Assembly: GCA_963664635.1 (NCBI GenBank)
Contig: OY761542.1
Location: forward strand, 558,001-622,000
From: VXNE01 sp963664635
GTDB taxonomy: Bacteria > Pseudomonadota > Gammaproteobacteria > Pseudomonadales > Azotimanducaceae
Reading direction: 5' to 3'
Length of the DNA: 64,000 bases
Both the position numbers and the translations under genes were made by a program. The first letter of the stretch is position 1. The number at the start of each line of letters is the position of its first letter. The notes below the pieces were generated by a model that was given only the letters and a program-made list of their open reading frames with translations, was not told the DNA's origin and ran no database searches. Shown here one piece after another: positions 26,484-34,955 of the stretch.

Positions 26484-27890
26484 GTGAAGCTCTACGTCCA
26501 GACCCAGGGCTGCCAGATGAACGCGTACGACTCGTCGCGCATGGCGGATCTGCTGCGCGAGAGCGACGGCGCCGTGGTGGTGAACGCGCCGGAAGAGGCG
26601 GACATCCTGCTGCTGAACACCTGCTCCATCCGCGAGAAGGCACAGGAGAAGGTCTTCCATCAACTCGGGCGCTGGAAGCGGATCAAGTCCGCCCGTCCGG
26701 ACGTCCTGATCGGCGTCGGCGGTTGTGTCGCCAGTCAGGAAGGAGCGGCAATCCGGGCGCGTGCTCCGTACGTCGACGTGGTCTTCGGCCCGCGGACGCT
26801 GCACCGGCTGCCGGATCTCCTCGCGCGGGCGCGGCGCGGCCAGGACGCCGTGGTGGACATCAGCTTCCCCGAGATCGAAAAGTTCGACGCCCTGCCGGAA
26901 CCCCGCGCGGAAGGGCCGACGGCGTACGTGTCGGTCATGGAGGGCTGCAGCCGCTACTGCACGTTCTGCGTGGTCCCGTACACCCGCGGCGAAGAGGTGA
27001 GCCGGCCGGTCGGCGACGTCATGCGGGAGGTGATCGCCCTGGCGGACCAGGGCGTGCGGGAGGTCAACCTTCTCGGCCAGAACGTCAACGCCTACCGGGG
27101 AGCGATCGGGGGCGGCAGGGCCGACCTCGCCGAACTGATTCACTATGTCGCCGAGATCGACGGCATCGACCGCATCCGTTTCACCACGTCCCACCCGGTG
27201 GAGTTCACCGACACCCTCGTCGAGGCGTTCCGGGACGTTCCGGAACTCGTCAGCCACCTGCACCTGCCGGTGCAGTCGGGATCGGATCGCGTGCTCGCGG
27301 CGATGAAGCGCGGCCACACGGTGGCCGAGTACCGGCACAAGATCCGGCGCTTGCGCGAGGCGCGGCCGAACGTGGCCCTGTCGTCGGACTTCATCGTCGG
27401 GTTCCCGGGGGAGACGGACCAGGACTTCGAGGACACGCTGTCCCTCGTGTGCGAACTGGACTACGACCTCTCGTTCAGCTTCATCTACAGTCCGCGTCCC
27501 GGCACCCCCGCGGCCGACCTCCCGGACGCCGCGCGCCCCGAGGTGAAGCGGCACCGGCTCGCCATCCTGCAGGACCAGTTGCGTTCCCAGGCCGCGGCGC
27601 ACGCCGCCGCCATGGTGGGTGGCGTGGAGTCGGTGCTGGTGACCGGCCGCTCGCCGCGCGACCCCGGGCAGCTCCAGGGGCGCACGGAGAACAACCGCGT
27701 CGTCAACTTCCGCAGCGCCGACGACGGGCTCGTGGGGACGTTCGTGGACGTCCGCATCATGGAGGCGCTACCGAATTCCCTGCGCGGCATGCCCGTCGAA
27801 GCCGACCCCGTTCAGGGCGACCCCAGTCAGGGCGACCCCGTTGACAGCACCGGGATGCCCGATATGCTACGGGTCCCGACAACGAACTGA
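26484..27890 (+). CDS. miaB: tRNA-2-methylthio-N6-dimethylallyladenosine synthase MiaB
   Basis: A radical SAM methylthiotransferase that adds the 2-methylthio group to i6A37 of tRNAs reading UNN codons. It has 468 residues. The N-terminal cluster cysteines are C10, C47 and C81; the radical SAM motif CSRYCTFC places C155, C159 and C162. A TRAM-type end contains GRTENNRVVNF. The GTG at 26484 gives MKLYVQTQGCQMN; the frame is open far upstream, but that is shadow. The C-terminus carries a 15-bp repeat encoding DPVQG-DPSQG-DPVDS. It is first in an operon with phoH-like, ybeY, a corC fragment and lnt. Confidence 0.96.
   Translation: MKLYVQTQGCQMNAYDSSRMADLLRESDGAVVVNAPEEADILLLNTCSIREKAQEKVFHQLGRWKRIKSARPDVLIGVGGCVASQEGAAIRARAPYVDVVFGPRTLHRLPDLLARARRGQDAVVDISFPEIEKFDALPEPRAEGPTAYVSVMEGCSRYCTFCVVPYTRGEEVSRPVGDVMREVIALADQGVREVNLLGQNVNAYRGAIGGGRADLAELIHYVAEIDGIDRIRFTTSHPVEFTDTLVEAFRDVPELVSHLHLPVQSGSDRVLAAMKRGHTVAEYRHKIRRLREARPNVALSSDFIVGFPGETDQDFEDTLSLVCELDYDLSFSFIYSPRPGTPAADLPDAARPEVKRHRLAILQDQLRSQAAAHAAAMVGGVESVLVTGRSPRDPGQLQGRTENNRVVNFRSADDGLVGTFVDVRIMEALPNSLRGMPVEADPVQGDPSQGDPVDSTGMPDMLRVPTTN
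27804..27845 (+). repeat. 15-bp tandem repeat at the 3' end of miaB
   Basis: GACCCCGTTCAGGGC (27804-27818), GACCCCAGTCAGGGC (27819-27833) and a partial third unit starting GACCCCGTTGAC (27834-27845) encode Asp-Pro-x-x-Gly repeats in the MiaB tail. The unit is in frame. Confidence 0.85.
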
Positions 27891-27897
27891 ACCAGAC

Positions 27898-28919
<1,022 letters not shown>

Positions 28920-28923
<4 letters not shown>

Positions 28924-29435
28924 GCCAGGCGGCCAACGGCGCGGACAGCGAACCTCCCGACGGGGCGGGCGACAGTACCGGACTTGGGCCGCGCGGGCTG
29001 GAAGCGGCCGATGCCCGCATCGGCGTCCAGGTCGCCGCGGCGCCCGCGCCCGACGCCGGCGCCCTGTCGCGCTGGGCGGCGGCGGCCCTCGGGCGGGACC
29101 GGCGCGCGCTGTGCATGCGGATCGTGGACGAGCCCGAAGGCGCCGCGTTGAACGCGCGCTTCCGGGGCGGCTCCGGGGCGACCAACGTGCTCTCGTTCCC
29201 CGCCGGGGAGGACGGCCTGCTCGGCGACATCGCCATCTGCGCCCCGGTGGTCGCGGCCGAGGCGAGCGCCCAGCGGAAGCCCCTCGAGGCGCATTACGCG
29301 CACATGGTCATCCACGGCGTGTTCCACCTGCGGGGCATGGACCACGCCGACCGGGCGGGGGCCGCGCGCATGGAAGCCCGGGAGACCGCCCTCATGCGCA
29401 CCCTTGGCTTTCGGGACCCGTACGCGGCGCCATGA
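28920..29435 (+). CDS. ybeY: Endoribonuclease YbeY
   Basis: A metal-dependent endoribonuclease needed for 16S rRNA 3' maturation and ribosome quality control. It has 171 residues. The zinc-binding signature HGVFHLRGMDH places histidines at 132, 136 and 142. TNVLSFP, conserved in the family, is at residues 88-94. About 35 N-terminal residues are a poorly conserved Asp, Gly and Ala-rich leader. It starts in the stop of the PhoH gene and ends overlapping the start of the next gene, both ATGA. Confidence 0.95.
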
Positions 29436-29734
29436 GCGAACCGAAGCGGGCAGGCGAGATCGAGGACGAGTACGACGTCGACGACGACAGCTTCATCAAG
29501 AAGCTCGATGGCGGCAGCTACACCGTCAAGGCGGTCACGACGGTCGAGGACTTCAACGAGTACTTCAAGGCGAACTTCGACGAGGACGCCAGCGACACCA
29601 TCGGCGGCGTCGTGCTCCGGAAGTTCGGCCGTCTGCCGAAGCGCGGGGACAGGGTCTCCCTGGACCGCTTCGACTTCCAGGTGCTGCACGCCGACAGCCG
29701 CCGCATCAGGCTGCTGCAACTCCATTGCCGCTGA
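29432..29734 (+). CDS. Stand-alone CorC/HlyC transporter-associated domain protein
   Basis: A 100-residue protein that corresponds only to the C-terminal CorC_HlyC domain of CorC (about 290 residues in E. coli). The alignable core is EDEYDVDD near residue 11, TVEDFNEYF near 42, then DTIGGVVLRKFGRLPKRGD and ADSRRIRLLQ at the end. The N-terminal region and the two CBS domains are absent, and the upstream DNA is ybeY, so they have not just been missed. It occupies exactly the corC position between ybeY and lnt. The ATG overlaps the ybeY stop. In other bacteria CorC/CorB proteins act in magnesium homeostasis. What an isolated domain does is unknown. Confidence 0.88.
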   Translation: MSEPKRAGEIEDEYDVDDDSFIKKLDGGSYTVKAVTTVEDFNEYFKANFDEDASDTIGGVVLRKFGRLPKRGDRVSLDRFDFQVLHADSRRIRLLQLHCR

Positions 29735-31275
29735 CCCTGCGCCGGCTCGGCGCACCCGCCCTGGCGTTGGGCGCGGGCGCCGCCTTCCCCCTGGGCCTCG
29801 CGCCGTTCGACCTCTGGCCGCTGTCCCTGGTCGCCGCCGGCGCGCTCCTGTGGACGCTGCAACATGGTCCCGATCGCGCGCTCCTGACCGGGTGGCTGTT
29901 CGGGGTCGGCAAGTACGGCGTCGGCAGTTCCTGGATCTACGTCAGCATCCATGTTTACGGCGGCGCGTCACCGCTCCTGGCGGGCTTCCTGGTGGCGGTG
30001 TTCGTGGCGGGCATGGCCGTCTTCCACGCCGGGGCGGCATGGCTCTTCGTGCGCCTGCGGCCGCCGGGGCCGGTCCTGGCCGCGGTCGCGTTCGCCGCGC
30101 TCTGGATGCTGACCGAGTGGCTCCTCACCTGGTTTCTGACGGGATTCCCGTGGCTCTTCGTCGGCTACGCTATGCTCGACACGCCCCTGGAGGCCCTCGC
30201 CCCGGTGGGCGGGGTCCTGCTGGTGGGCCTGGGGGCCGTGCTGTCGGCGGCGTGCCTCGTGCAGTGGCGTTCGCGCGCCGCCCTGGTCGTGGCGGCGCTG
30301 CCGTGGCTCGCGAGCTGGCTGCTGGCCGGTGTCGAGTGGACCGCGCCGTCGGACCGCTTTCGGGTCGCCCTCGTGCAGGGCAACGTCGACCAGGCCACGA
30401 AATGGGACGCGGCGAGCCGGGCGGAGATACTCCGGCGTTACGCGACGCTGTCCGACACGGTCTGGGACCGCGACATCGTGATCTGGCCGGAAGCCGCCAT
30501 CACCCTGCCGCTGCACCTGGCAGAAGAGTACCTGTCCGAGATGACGGGCCGGACGCAGGGCGCCCTCGTGCTGGGCATCATCATCGGCGAGTGGTGGCCC
30601 GACGGCGCCCGCTGGTACAACGGGGCGGTGTCCGTCGGCGACGGCGCCGGGCAGTATCACAAGCGGCGACTGGTCCCGTTCGGCGACTACGTGCCGTTCC
30701 AGTCCGTGTTGCGCGGCCTGATTGGCTTCTTCGACCTGCCCATGTCCCGCAGCGTGCCGGGGGACTTCGACCAGCCGCTGCTCCGCGCGGGACGGGCGGA
30801 CCTCGCGATGTCGATCTGCTACGAGATCGCGTACCCCGAGCTGGTGCGCGCGTCCGCCGGGACAGCGGACGCCCTCGTGACGATCAGCAACGACACCTGG
30901 TTCGGCGCCTCCATCGGCCCGCGCCAGCACCTCCAGATCGCCCGCATGCGGGCGCTGGAGAACGGGCGCTACGTGCTGCGGGCCACCAACAACGGGGTCA
31001 CGGCGATCATCGACCCGTACGGCCGGGTCGCCGACGAACTGCCGCGGTTCGAGGCCGGCGTCCTGACCGGCGAGTTCCCCGGCATGGCGGGGTTGACGCC
31101 CTTCGGGCGATGGGGTTTCCTCCCCCTGGTAGGGCCCCTGTCGCTGCTCCTGGTGGTCCTGTGGGCCATCGGCTGGCGGCGGCGGACCTCCCCGGCAGCG
31201 CCGGCGCCGCGGGCCGGATTGCGCTCGGTTGATCACGCCCGGGTCGACCGGTTCAAGCGCGTGGGGAGACCGTAA
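29725..31275 (+). CDS. lnt: Apolipoprotein N-acyltransferase
   Basis: An inner-membrane enzyme performing the last step of lipoprotein maturation, N-acylation of the terminal cysteine. It has about 516 residues. Six or so hydrophobic segments occupy residues 1-190, followed by a nitrilase-like domain with the triad E256 (WPEAAI), K313 (YHKRRLVPFGDYVPF) and C365 (SICYEIAYPE). The start is uncertain: TTG 29725 overlaps the preceding gene by ten bases, and a CTG at 29731 overlaps its stop. The last 20 residues after the final membrane segment are basic and unusual. Confidence 0.95.
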   Translation: MPLTLRRLGAPALALGAGAAFPLGLAPFDLWPLSLVAAGALLWTLQHGPDRALLTGWLFGVGKYGVGSSWIYVSIHVYGGASPLLAGFLVAVFVAGMAVFHAGAAWLFVRLRPPGPVLAAVAFAALWMLTEWLLTWFLTGFPWLFVGYAMLDTPLEALAPVGGVLLVGLGAVLSAACLVQWRSRAALVVAALPWLASWLLAGVEWTAPSDRFRVALVQGNVDQATKWDAASRAEILRRYATLSDTVWDRDIVIWPEAAITLPLHLAEEYLSEMTGRTQGALVLGIIIGEWWPDGARWYNGAVSVGDGAGQYHKRRLVPFGDYVPFQSVLRGLIGFFDLPMSRSVPGDFDQPLLRAGRADLAMSICYEIAYPELVRASAGTADALVTISNDTWFGASIGPRQHLQIARMRALENGRYVLRATNNGVTAIIDPYGRVADELPRFEAGVLTGEFPGMAGLTPFGRWGFLPLVGPLSLLLVVLWAIGWRRRTSPAAPAPRAGLRSVDHARVDRFKRVGRP

Positions 31276-31403
31276 CGGCGCGGACGCGAACCTGGAGGTC
31301 CGGCGTTCGATTCCGGCGCGCCCGCATTCCGGTCCGCGCAGCGAGAACTGCTACCGTGCGCTAAAATCGCCCGCCTCGCGAACCCCGCACCCGGAGTGGA
31401 ACG

Positions 31404-32597
31404 ATGCGCACCGAGGAACGTCACCGCCTGCTCGGCATCCTGAAGCACGGGCTCGAGAACGGCGGCGCCGTCCACGGCGAGGGCATCGTGCGGAGCCCGC
31501 TGGAGGATTTCACCTGCCCGGATCTGCTCGCGGAGGAGCAGCGCGTGTTCTTCCGCGAGACGCCGCTCTTCATGGGGCTCTCGGGCGACCTGCCGGAGCA
31601 CGGCAGCTACTGGGCGGACAGCCAGACGGGTGCGGCGATCCTGATGACGCGCGACGACACAGGCCGCTTCCGTGCATTCGCGAACTCGTGCCGTCACCGG
31701 GGCACCCAGGTGGTCGCCGACGGGCGCGGCGCGCGGACGCGGTTCCCCTGTCCCTTCCATGCATGGACGTACGGCAGTGGCGGCGACCTGCTCGCGGTCA
31801 ATCGCGCGGACCGCTTCGGACCGTTGGACAAGGTGCGGCACGGACTGGTCGAACTGCCGTCGGCGGAGCGCCACGGCATGCTGTGGGTGCGGCCAACGCC
31901 CGGCGACCCCATCGACGTCGGCGCGTGCCTCGGCGCTCTCGGGGACGACATGGCGCACTGGAACCTGCCGGGCCAGGTGTACGCCGGCTCGCAGGTCCTC
32001 GAGGGGCGCATGAACTGGAAGCTCGCCATCGACACCTTCGGCGAGAACTACCACTTCGACGTGCTGCACCGGGAGACCCTGGCGTCCGAAATCAGGGGCA
32101 ACCTGCAGACGCACGACACGTTCGGCCCCAACTACCGGATGGTCTTCGCCAGCATTCCCGGCTTCGCCGAGGTCGACACCGACACCCTGCCCGTGCGGGA
32201 CTGGCCCTTCCGCCGCCTGACCCTGTGCGTCTACTTCGTCTATCCCAACACGATTTTCCTCGTGGTTCCGGAGGCGATCGACGTGATTCGCATCTTCCCG
32301 GACCGCGACGATCCGGGCCGCTCCCGGACGGCGCACAGCATGTACGTCTCCCCGGAGCGGAAGGCGCAGCTCGACGACCCCGCACTGCCCGCGGTCACCG
32401 TCGAGGAGCGCTTCGTCGGCTTCAACGCCGTCGTCCTGGAAGAGGATTACCGCGCCGCGGAGTCCACCCAGCGCACGGCGGACGCGGGCGTGGTGCGCCA
32501 GATCCTGTTCGGCCGCAACGAGCCGGCGCTGCCGCACTACCACAACGCGCACCGGCGCGGGCTCGGACGACCGCTGCTCGAGGTGGAGTCCGCGTGA
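31404..32597 (+). CDS. Rieske [2Fe-2S] ring-hydroxylating oxygenase alpha subunit
   Basis: A 397-residue oxygenase with a Rieske centre and a mononuclear iron site, typical of enzymes that hydroxylate or demethylate aromatic or quaternary-amine substrates. The Rieske ligands are C96, H98, C116 and H119 (SCRHRGT and CPFHAW). The iron ligands are H217 and H222 in ENYHFDVLH, with D348 a likely third. No beta subunit, ferredoxin or reductase gene is adjacent, so electrons must come from elsewhere. It has its own start behind CGGAGTGG and is followed by an exported methyltransferase-like protein. The substrate is not predictable. Confidence 0.9.
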   Translation: MRTEERHRLLGILKHGLENGGAVHGEGIVRSPLEDFTCPDLLAEEQRVFFRETPLFMGLSGDLPEHGSYWADSQTGAAILMTRDDTGRFRAFANSCRHRGTQVVADGRGARTRFPCPFHAWTYGSGGDLLAVNRADRFGPLDKVRHGLVELPSAERHGMLWVRPTPGDPIDVGACLGALGDDMAHWNLPGQVYAGSQVLEGRMNWKLAIDTFGENYHFDVLHRETLASEIRGNLQTHDTFGPNYRMVFASIPGFAEVDTDTLPVRDWPFRRLTLCVYFVYPNTIFLVVPEAIDVIRIFPDRDDPGRSRTAHSMYVSPERKAQLDDPALPAVTVEERFVGFNAVVLEEDYRAAESTQRTADAGVVRQILFGRNEPALPHYHNAHRRGLGRPLLEVESA

Positions 32598-32624
32598 ACC
32601 GCATCCCAACCTGAGGGAGGAACG

Positions 32625-33368
32625 ATGAGAACGAAGATCGCATGTTGCACGGTCCTGGCGGCGTTCCTGGCCGCGGTTCCCGCGCACGCCGACCTGACGG
32701 CCGCGCTCGCGTCGGAGGACCGGGCCGCGGAAGACCGCGCGCGGGACGCCGGCCGCAAGCCGGCCGACGTGGTCGCCTTTCTGGGGATCGGGCCGGGCAT
32801 GACCGTCATGGACCTGATCGCCGCCGGCGGCTACTACACGGAAGTCCTTGCCCTCGCGGTCGGCCCGACCGGCAGGGTCTATGCGCAGAACCCGCCGCGG
32901 GTGCTGCAGTTCCGCGACGGCGCGAACGAGAAGGCCCTGTCCGCGCGGCTGGCCGACGGGCGTTTGCCGAACGTCGAGCGGGTGAACGAGGCGGATCTCG
33001 GTGCGACCGGGGTCGCGCCCGGCTCGCTGGACGCGGCGATCACCGCCCTCAACTTCCACGATTTGTACAACGGCCAGGGCCCCGCAGCGGCCGCCGGTTT
33101 CCTGGCGGGGGTCCAGGCGCTGCTCAAGCCCGGCCGCGTGCTGGGGCTCATCGACCACTACGGCGACCCGGAACAGGACAACGCGAGCCTGCACCGCCTC
33201 GATGTCGCCGCCGCGCGACCGCTGCTGGAAGCCTCCGGCTTCGAGATCGAGTCCTCCGACCTGCTGCGCAGCCCCGAGGACGACCACACGAAAATGGTGT
33301 TCGACGCGGCGATCCGGGGCAAGACGGACCGGGTGCTCTACAAGCTGACGAAGCCGATGCCGGAGTAG
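32625..33368 (+). CDS. Exported SAM methyltransferase-like protein (COG4798 type)
   Basis: A 247-residue protein with a classical signal peptide (residues 1-22, cut after AHA). The mature part resembles predicted methyltransferases exported to the periplasm. A motif-I-like stretch VMDLIAAGGYYTEVLA lies near residue 61, and NFHDLYN and LLKPGRVLGLIDHYG follow. A periplasmic location is hard to reconcile with S-adenosylmethionine, so it may use another ligand. It lies 27 bases after the Rieske oxygenase and is probably co-transcribed with it and the sulfatase. Confidence 0.8.
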   Translation: MRTKIACCTVLAAFLAAVPAHADLTAALASEDRAAEDRARDAGRKPADVVAFLGIGPGMTVMDLIAAGGYYTEVLALAVGPTGRVYAQNPPRVLQFRDGANEKALSARLADGRLPNVERVNEADLGATGVAPGSLDAAITALNFHDLYNGQGPAAAAGFLAGVQALLKPGRVLGLIDHYGDPEQDNASLHRLDVAAARPLLEASGFEIESSDLLRSPEDDHTKMVFDAAIRGKTDRVLYKLTKPMPE

Positions 33369-33388
33369 GCCGAGCGCGGAGCGCTCCC

Positions 33389-34834
33389 ATGGCCAGCCGC
33401 GACGCCGGCCGCCCCAACCTCCTGATCGTCCTGACGGACGACCAGGGCGCGTGGGCAATGGGCTCGGCCGGCAACGCCGAGATCCGCTCGCCGAACCTCG
33501 ACCGGCTGGCGCGCGAAGGGATCCGTTTCGACAGCTTCTTCTGCACGTCCCCCGTCTGCTCGCCCGCCCGGGCGTCCCTCCTGACCGGACGCATCCCGTC
33601 CCAGCACGGCGTCCACGACTTCCTCCACTGGCAGTCCGCCACCGGCTCGGGCGGACTCGACCGCGCCGTGCCGGCCGACGACGTGCACTTCCTCGCCGGC
33701 ATGCCGACGTACGCGGAACTGCTCGCCGACCTCGGTTACGACACGTGCCTGTCGGGCAAGTGGCATCTCGGCGACGGCCTGACGCCGAGGTGCGGTTTCC
33801 AGACCTGGAACCCGATGCCCTACGGCGCGACCAACTACTACCAGGTGCCCGTGGTGAAGGACGGCCGCCTGACGGTCCACGACACCCACGCCTCGGACCT
33901 CTTCACGGACAACGCGCTCGAGTTCCTCGACCGCCAGGCGGACTCGGAGCGGCCGTTCTGCCTGGACGTCCACTTCACCGCGCCCCACGCGCCGTGGGGC
34001 CGCGAGCACCATGCGGCGGACGCTTGGGACGACTACCACGAGCACTGCCCCTTCGACTCGGTGCCCGGGCCGGACGAGCCGCTGCCCCTCGGCTACCAGG
34101 CCCCGCGGGTCGGCGCGGAGCGGCGCAGGGAGAATCTGGCCGGCTACTTCGCGGCGATCGAGGGGATGGACCGCAACGTCGGACGGCTCCTCGACTGGCT
34201 CGAAGCCCGGAACCTGCGCGGAGACACTCTGGTCGTGTTCATCAGCGACAACGGCATGAACATGGGCCACCACGGCCTGTTCGGCAAGGGCAACGCCACC
34301 TGGCCGCAGAACATGTTCGATACGAGCGTCAAGGTGCCCTGTCTCGTCAGCCGGCCGGGTCACGTCCCCGCCGGCCGGGTCCACGGGGAACTGCTCTCCC
34401 AGTACGACTGGCTGCCGACACTCCTCGAGTACGTCGGTGCGGGCGATCGCGTGCCGTCGGGCCTGCCGGGTCGGTCTTTCGCGCCGCTGCTGGCGGATCG
34501 GCCGATCGGCGCGCGGGAGCGCGTCTACGTGTTCGACGAGTACGGCCCGGTGCGCATGATCCGCTCCGGGGAGTGGAAGCTCGTCTGGCGGTATCCCGGC
34601 GGGCCCCACGAGCTCTACCACGTGGCGGACGATCCCGACGAGCGCCGCAACCTGTTCAGCCGCCGCGGACACACGGACCGCATTCGCGTGCTGCGGCGGG
34701 AACTCGACGACTGGTATGCGAGCTACGTGGACCCGGAGTTCGACGGGACGCGCCTGCCGGTCACGGGGCGCGGGCAGCGCGATCTGGCCACCCGCGAGGA
34801 TGCCTTCGCGTATCGGCTGCCCTGGCTGGAATGA
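33389..34834 (+). CDS. Type I sulfatase (formylglycine-dependent)
   Basis: A 481-residue arylsulfatase-family hydrolase. Metal-binding D17-D18 lie in IVLTDDQG. The modification motif C57-S-P-A-R61 (PVCSPARASLLTGR) predicts conversion of C57 to formylglycine by an anaerobic or FGE-type maturase not in this window. Further metal residues are in SDNGMNMGHHG. No signal peptide is seen, so it may act in the cytoplasm on imported sulfate esters. It follows the exported methyltransferase-like gene by 20 bases. Confidence 0.9.
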   Translation: MASRDAGRPNLLIVLTDDQGAWAMGSAGNAEIRSPNLDRLAREGIRFDSFFCTSPVCSPARASLLTGRIPSQHGVHDFLHWQSATGSGGLDRAVPADDVHFLAGMPTYAELLADLGYDTCLSGKWHLGDGLTPRCGFQTWNPMPYGATNYYQVPVVKDGRLTVHDTHASDLFTDNALEFLDRQADSERPFCLDVHFTAPHAPWGREHHAADAWDDYHEHCPFDSVPGPDEPLPLGYQAPRVGAERRRENLAGYFAAIEGMDRNVGRLLDWLEARNLRGDTLVVFISDNGMNMGHHGLFGKGNATWPQNMFDTSVKVPCLVSRPGHVPAGRVHGELLSQYDWLPTLLEYVGAGDRVPSGLPGRSFAPLLADRPIGARERVYVFDEYGPVRMIRSGEWKLVWRYPGGPHELYHVADDPDERRNLFSRRGHTDRIRVLRRELDDWYASYVDPEFDGTRLPVTGRGQRDLATREDAFAYRLPWLE

Positions 34835-34955
34835 GCGCGCGCGAGCTTGCGCTCGTGTTGGGGGATGCTTGCGCAACCGGGGGGTCTGCGCGCGGTTTCC
34901 GCCGCGCGGCCTTTGGTGATACGGTACGCCGCTTTTCCCCTTCCGGCAGGAGCCC

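Noticed and set aside
31240..31345. tRNA-like T-arm (TTCGATT) after lnt
   Set aside because: The T-loop sequence is present, but the flanking bases do not form a 5-bp stem, and no acceptor or anticodon arm can be drawn.
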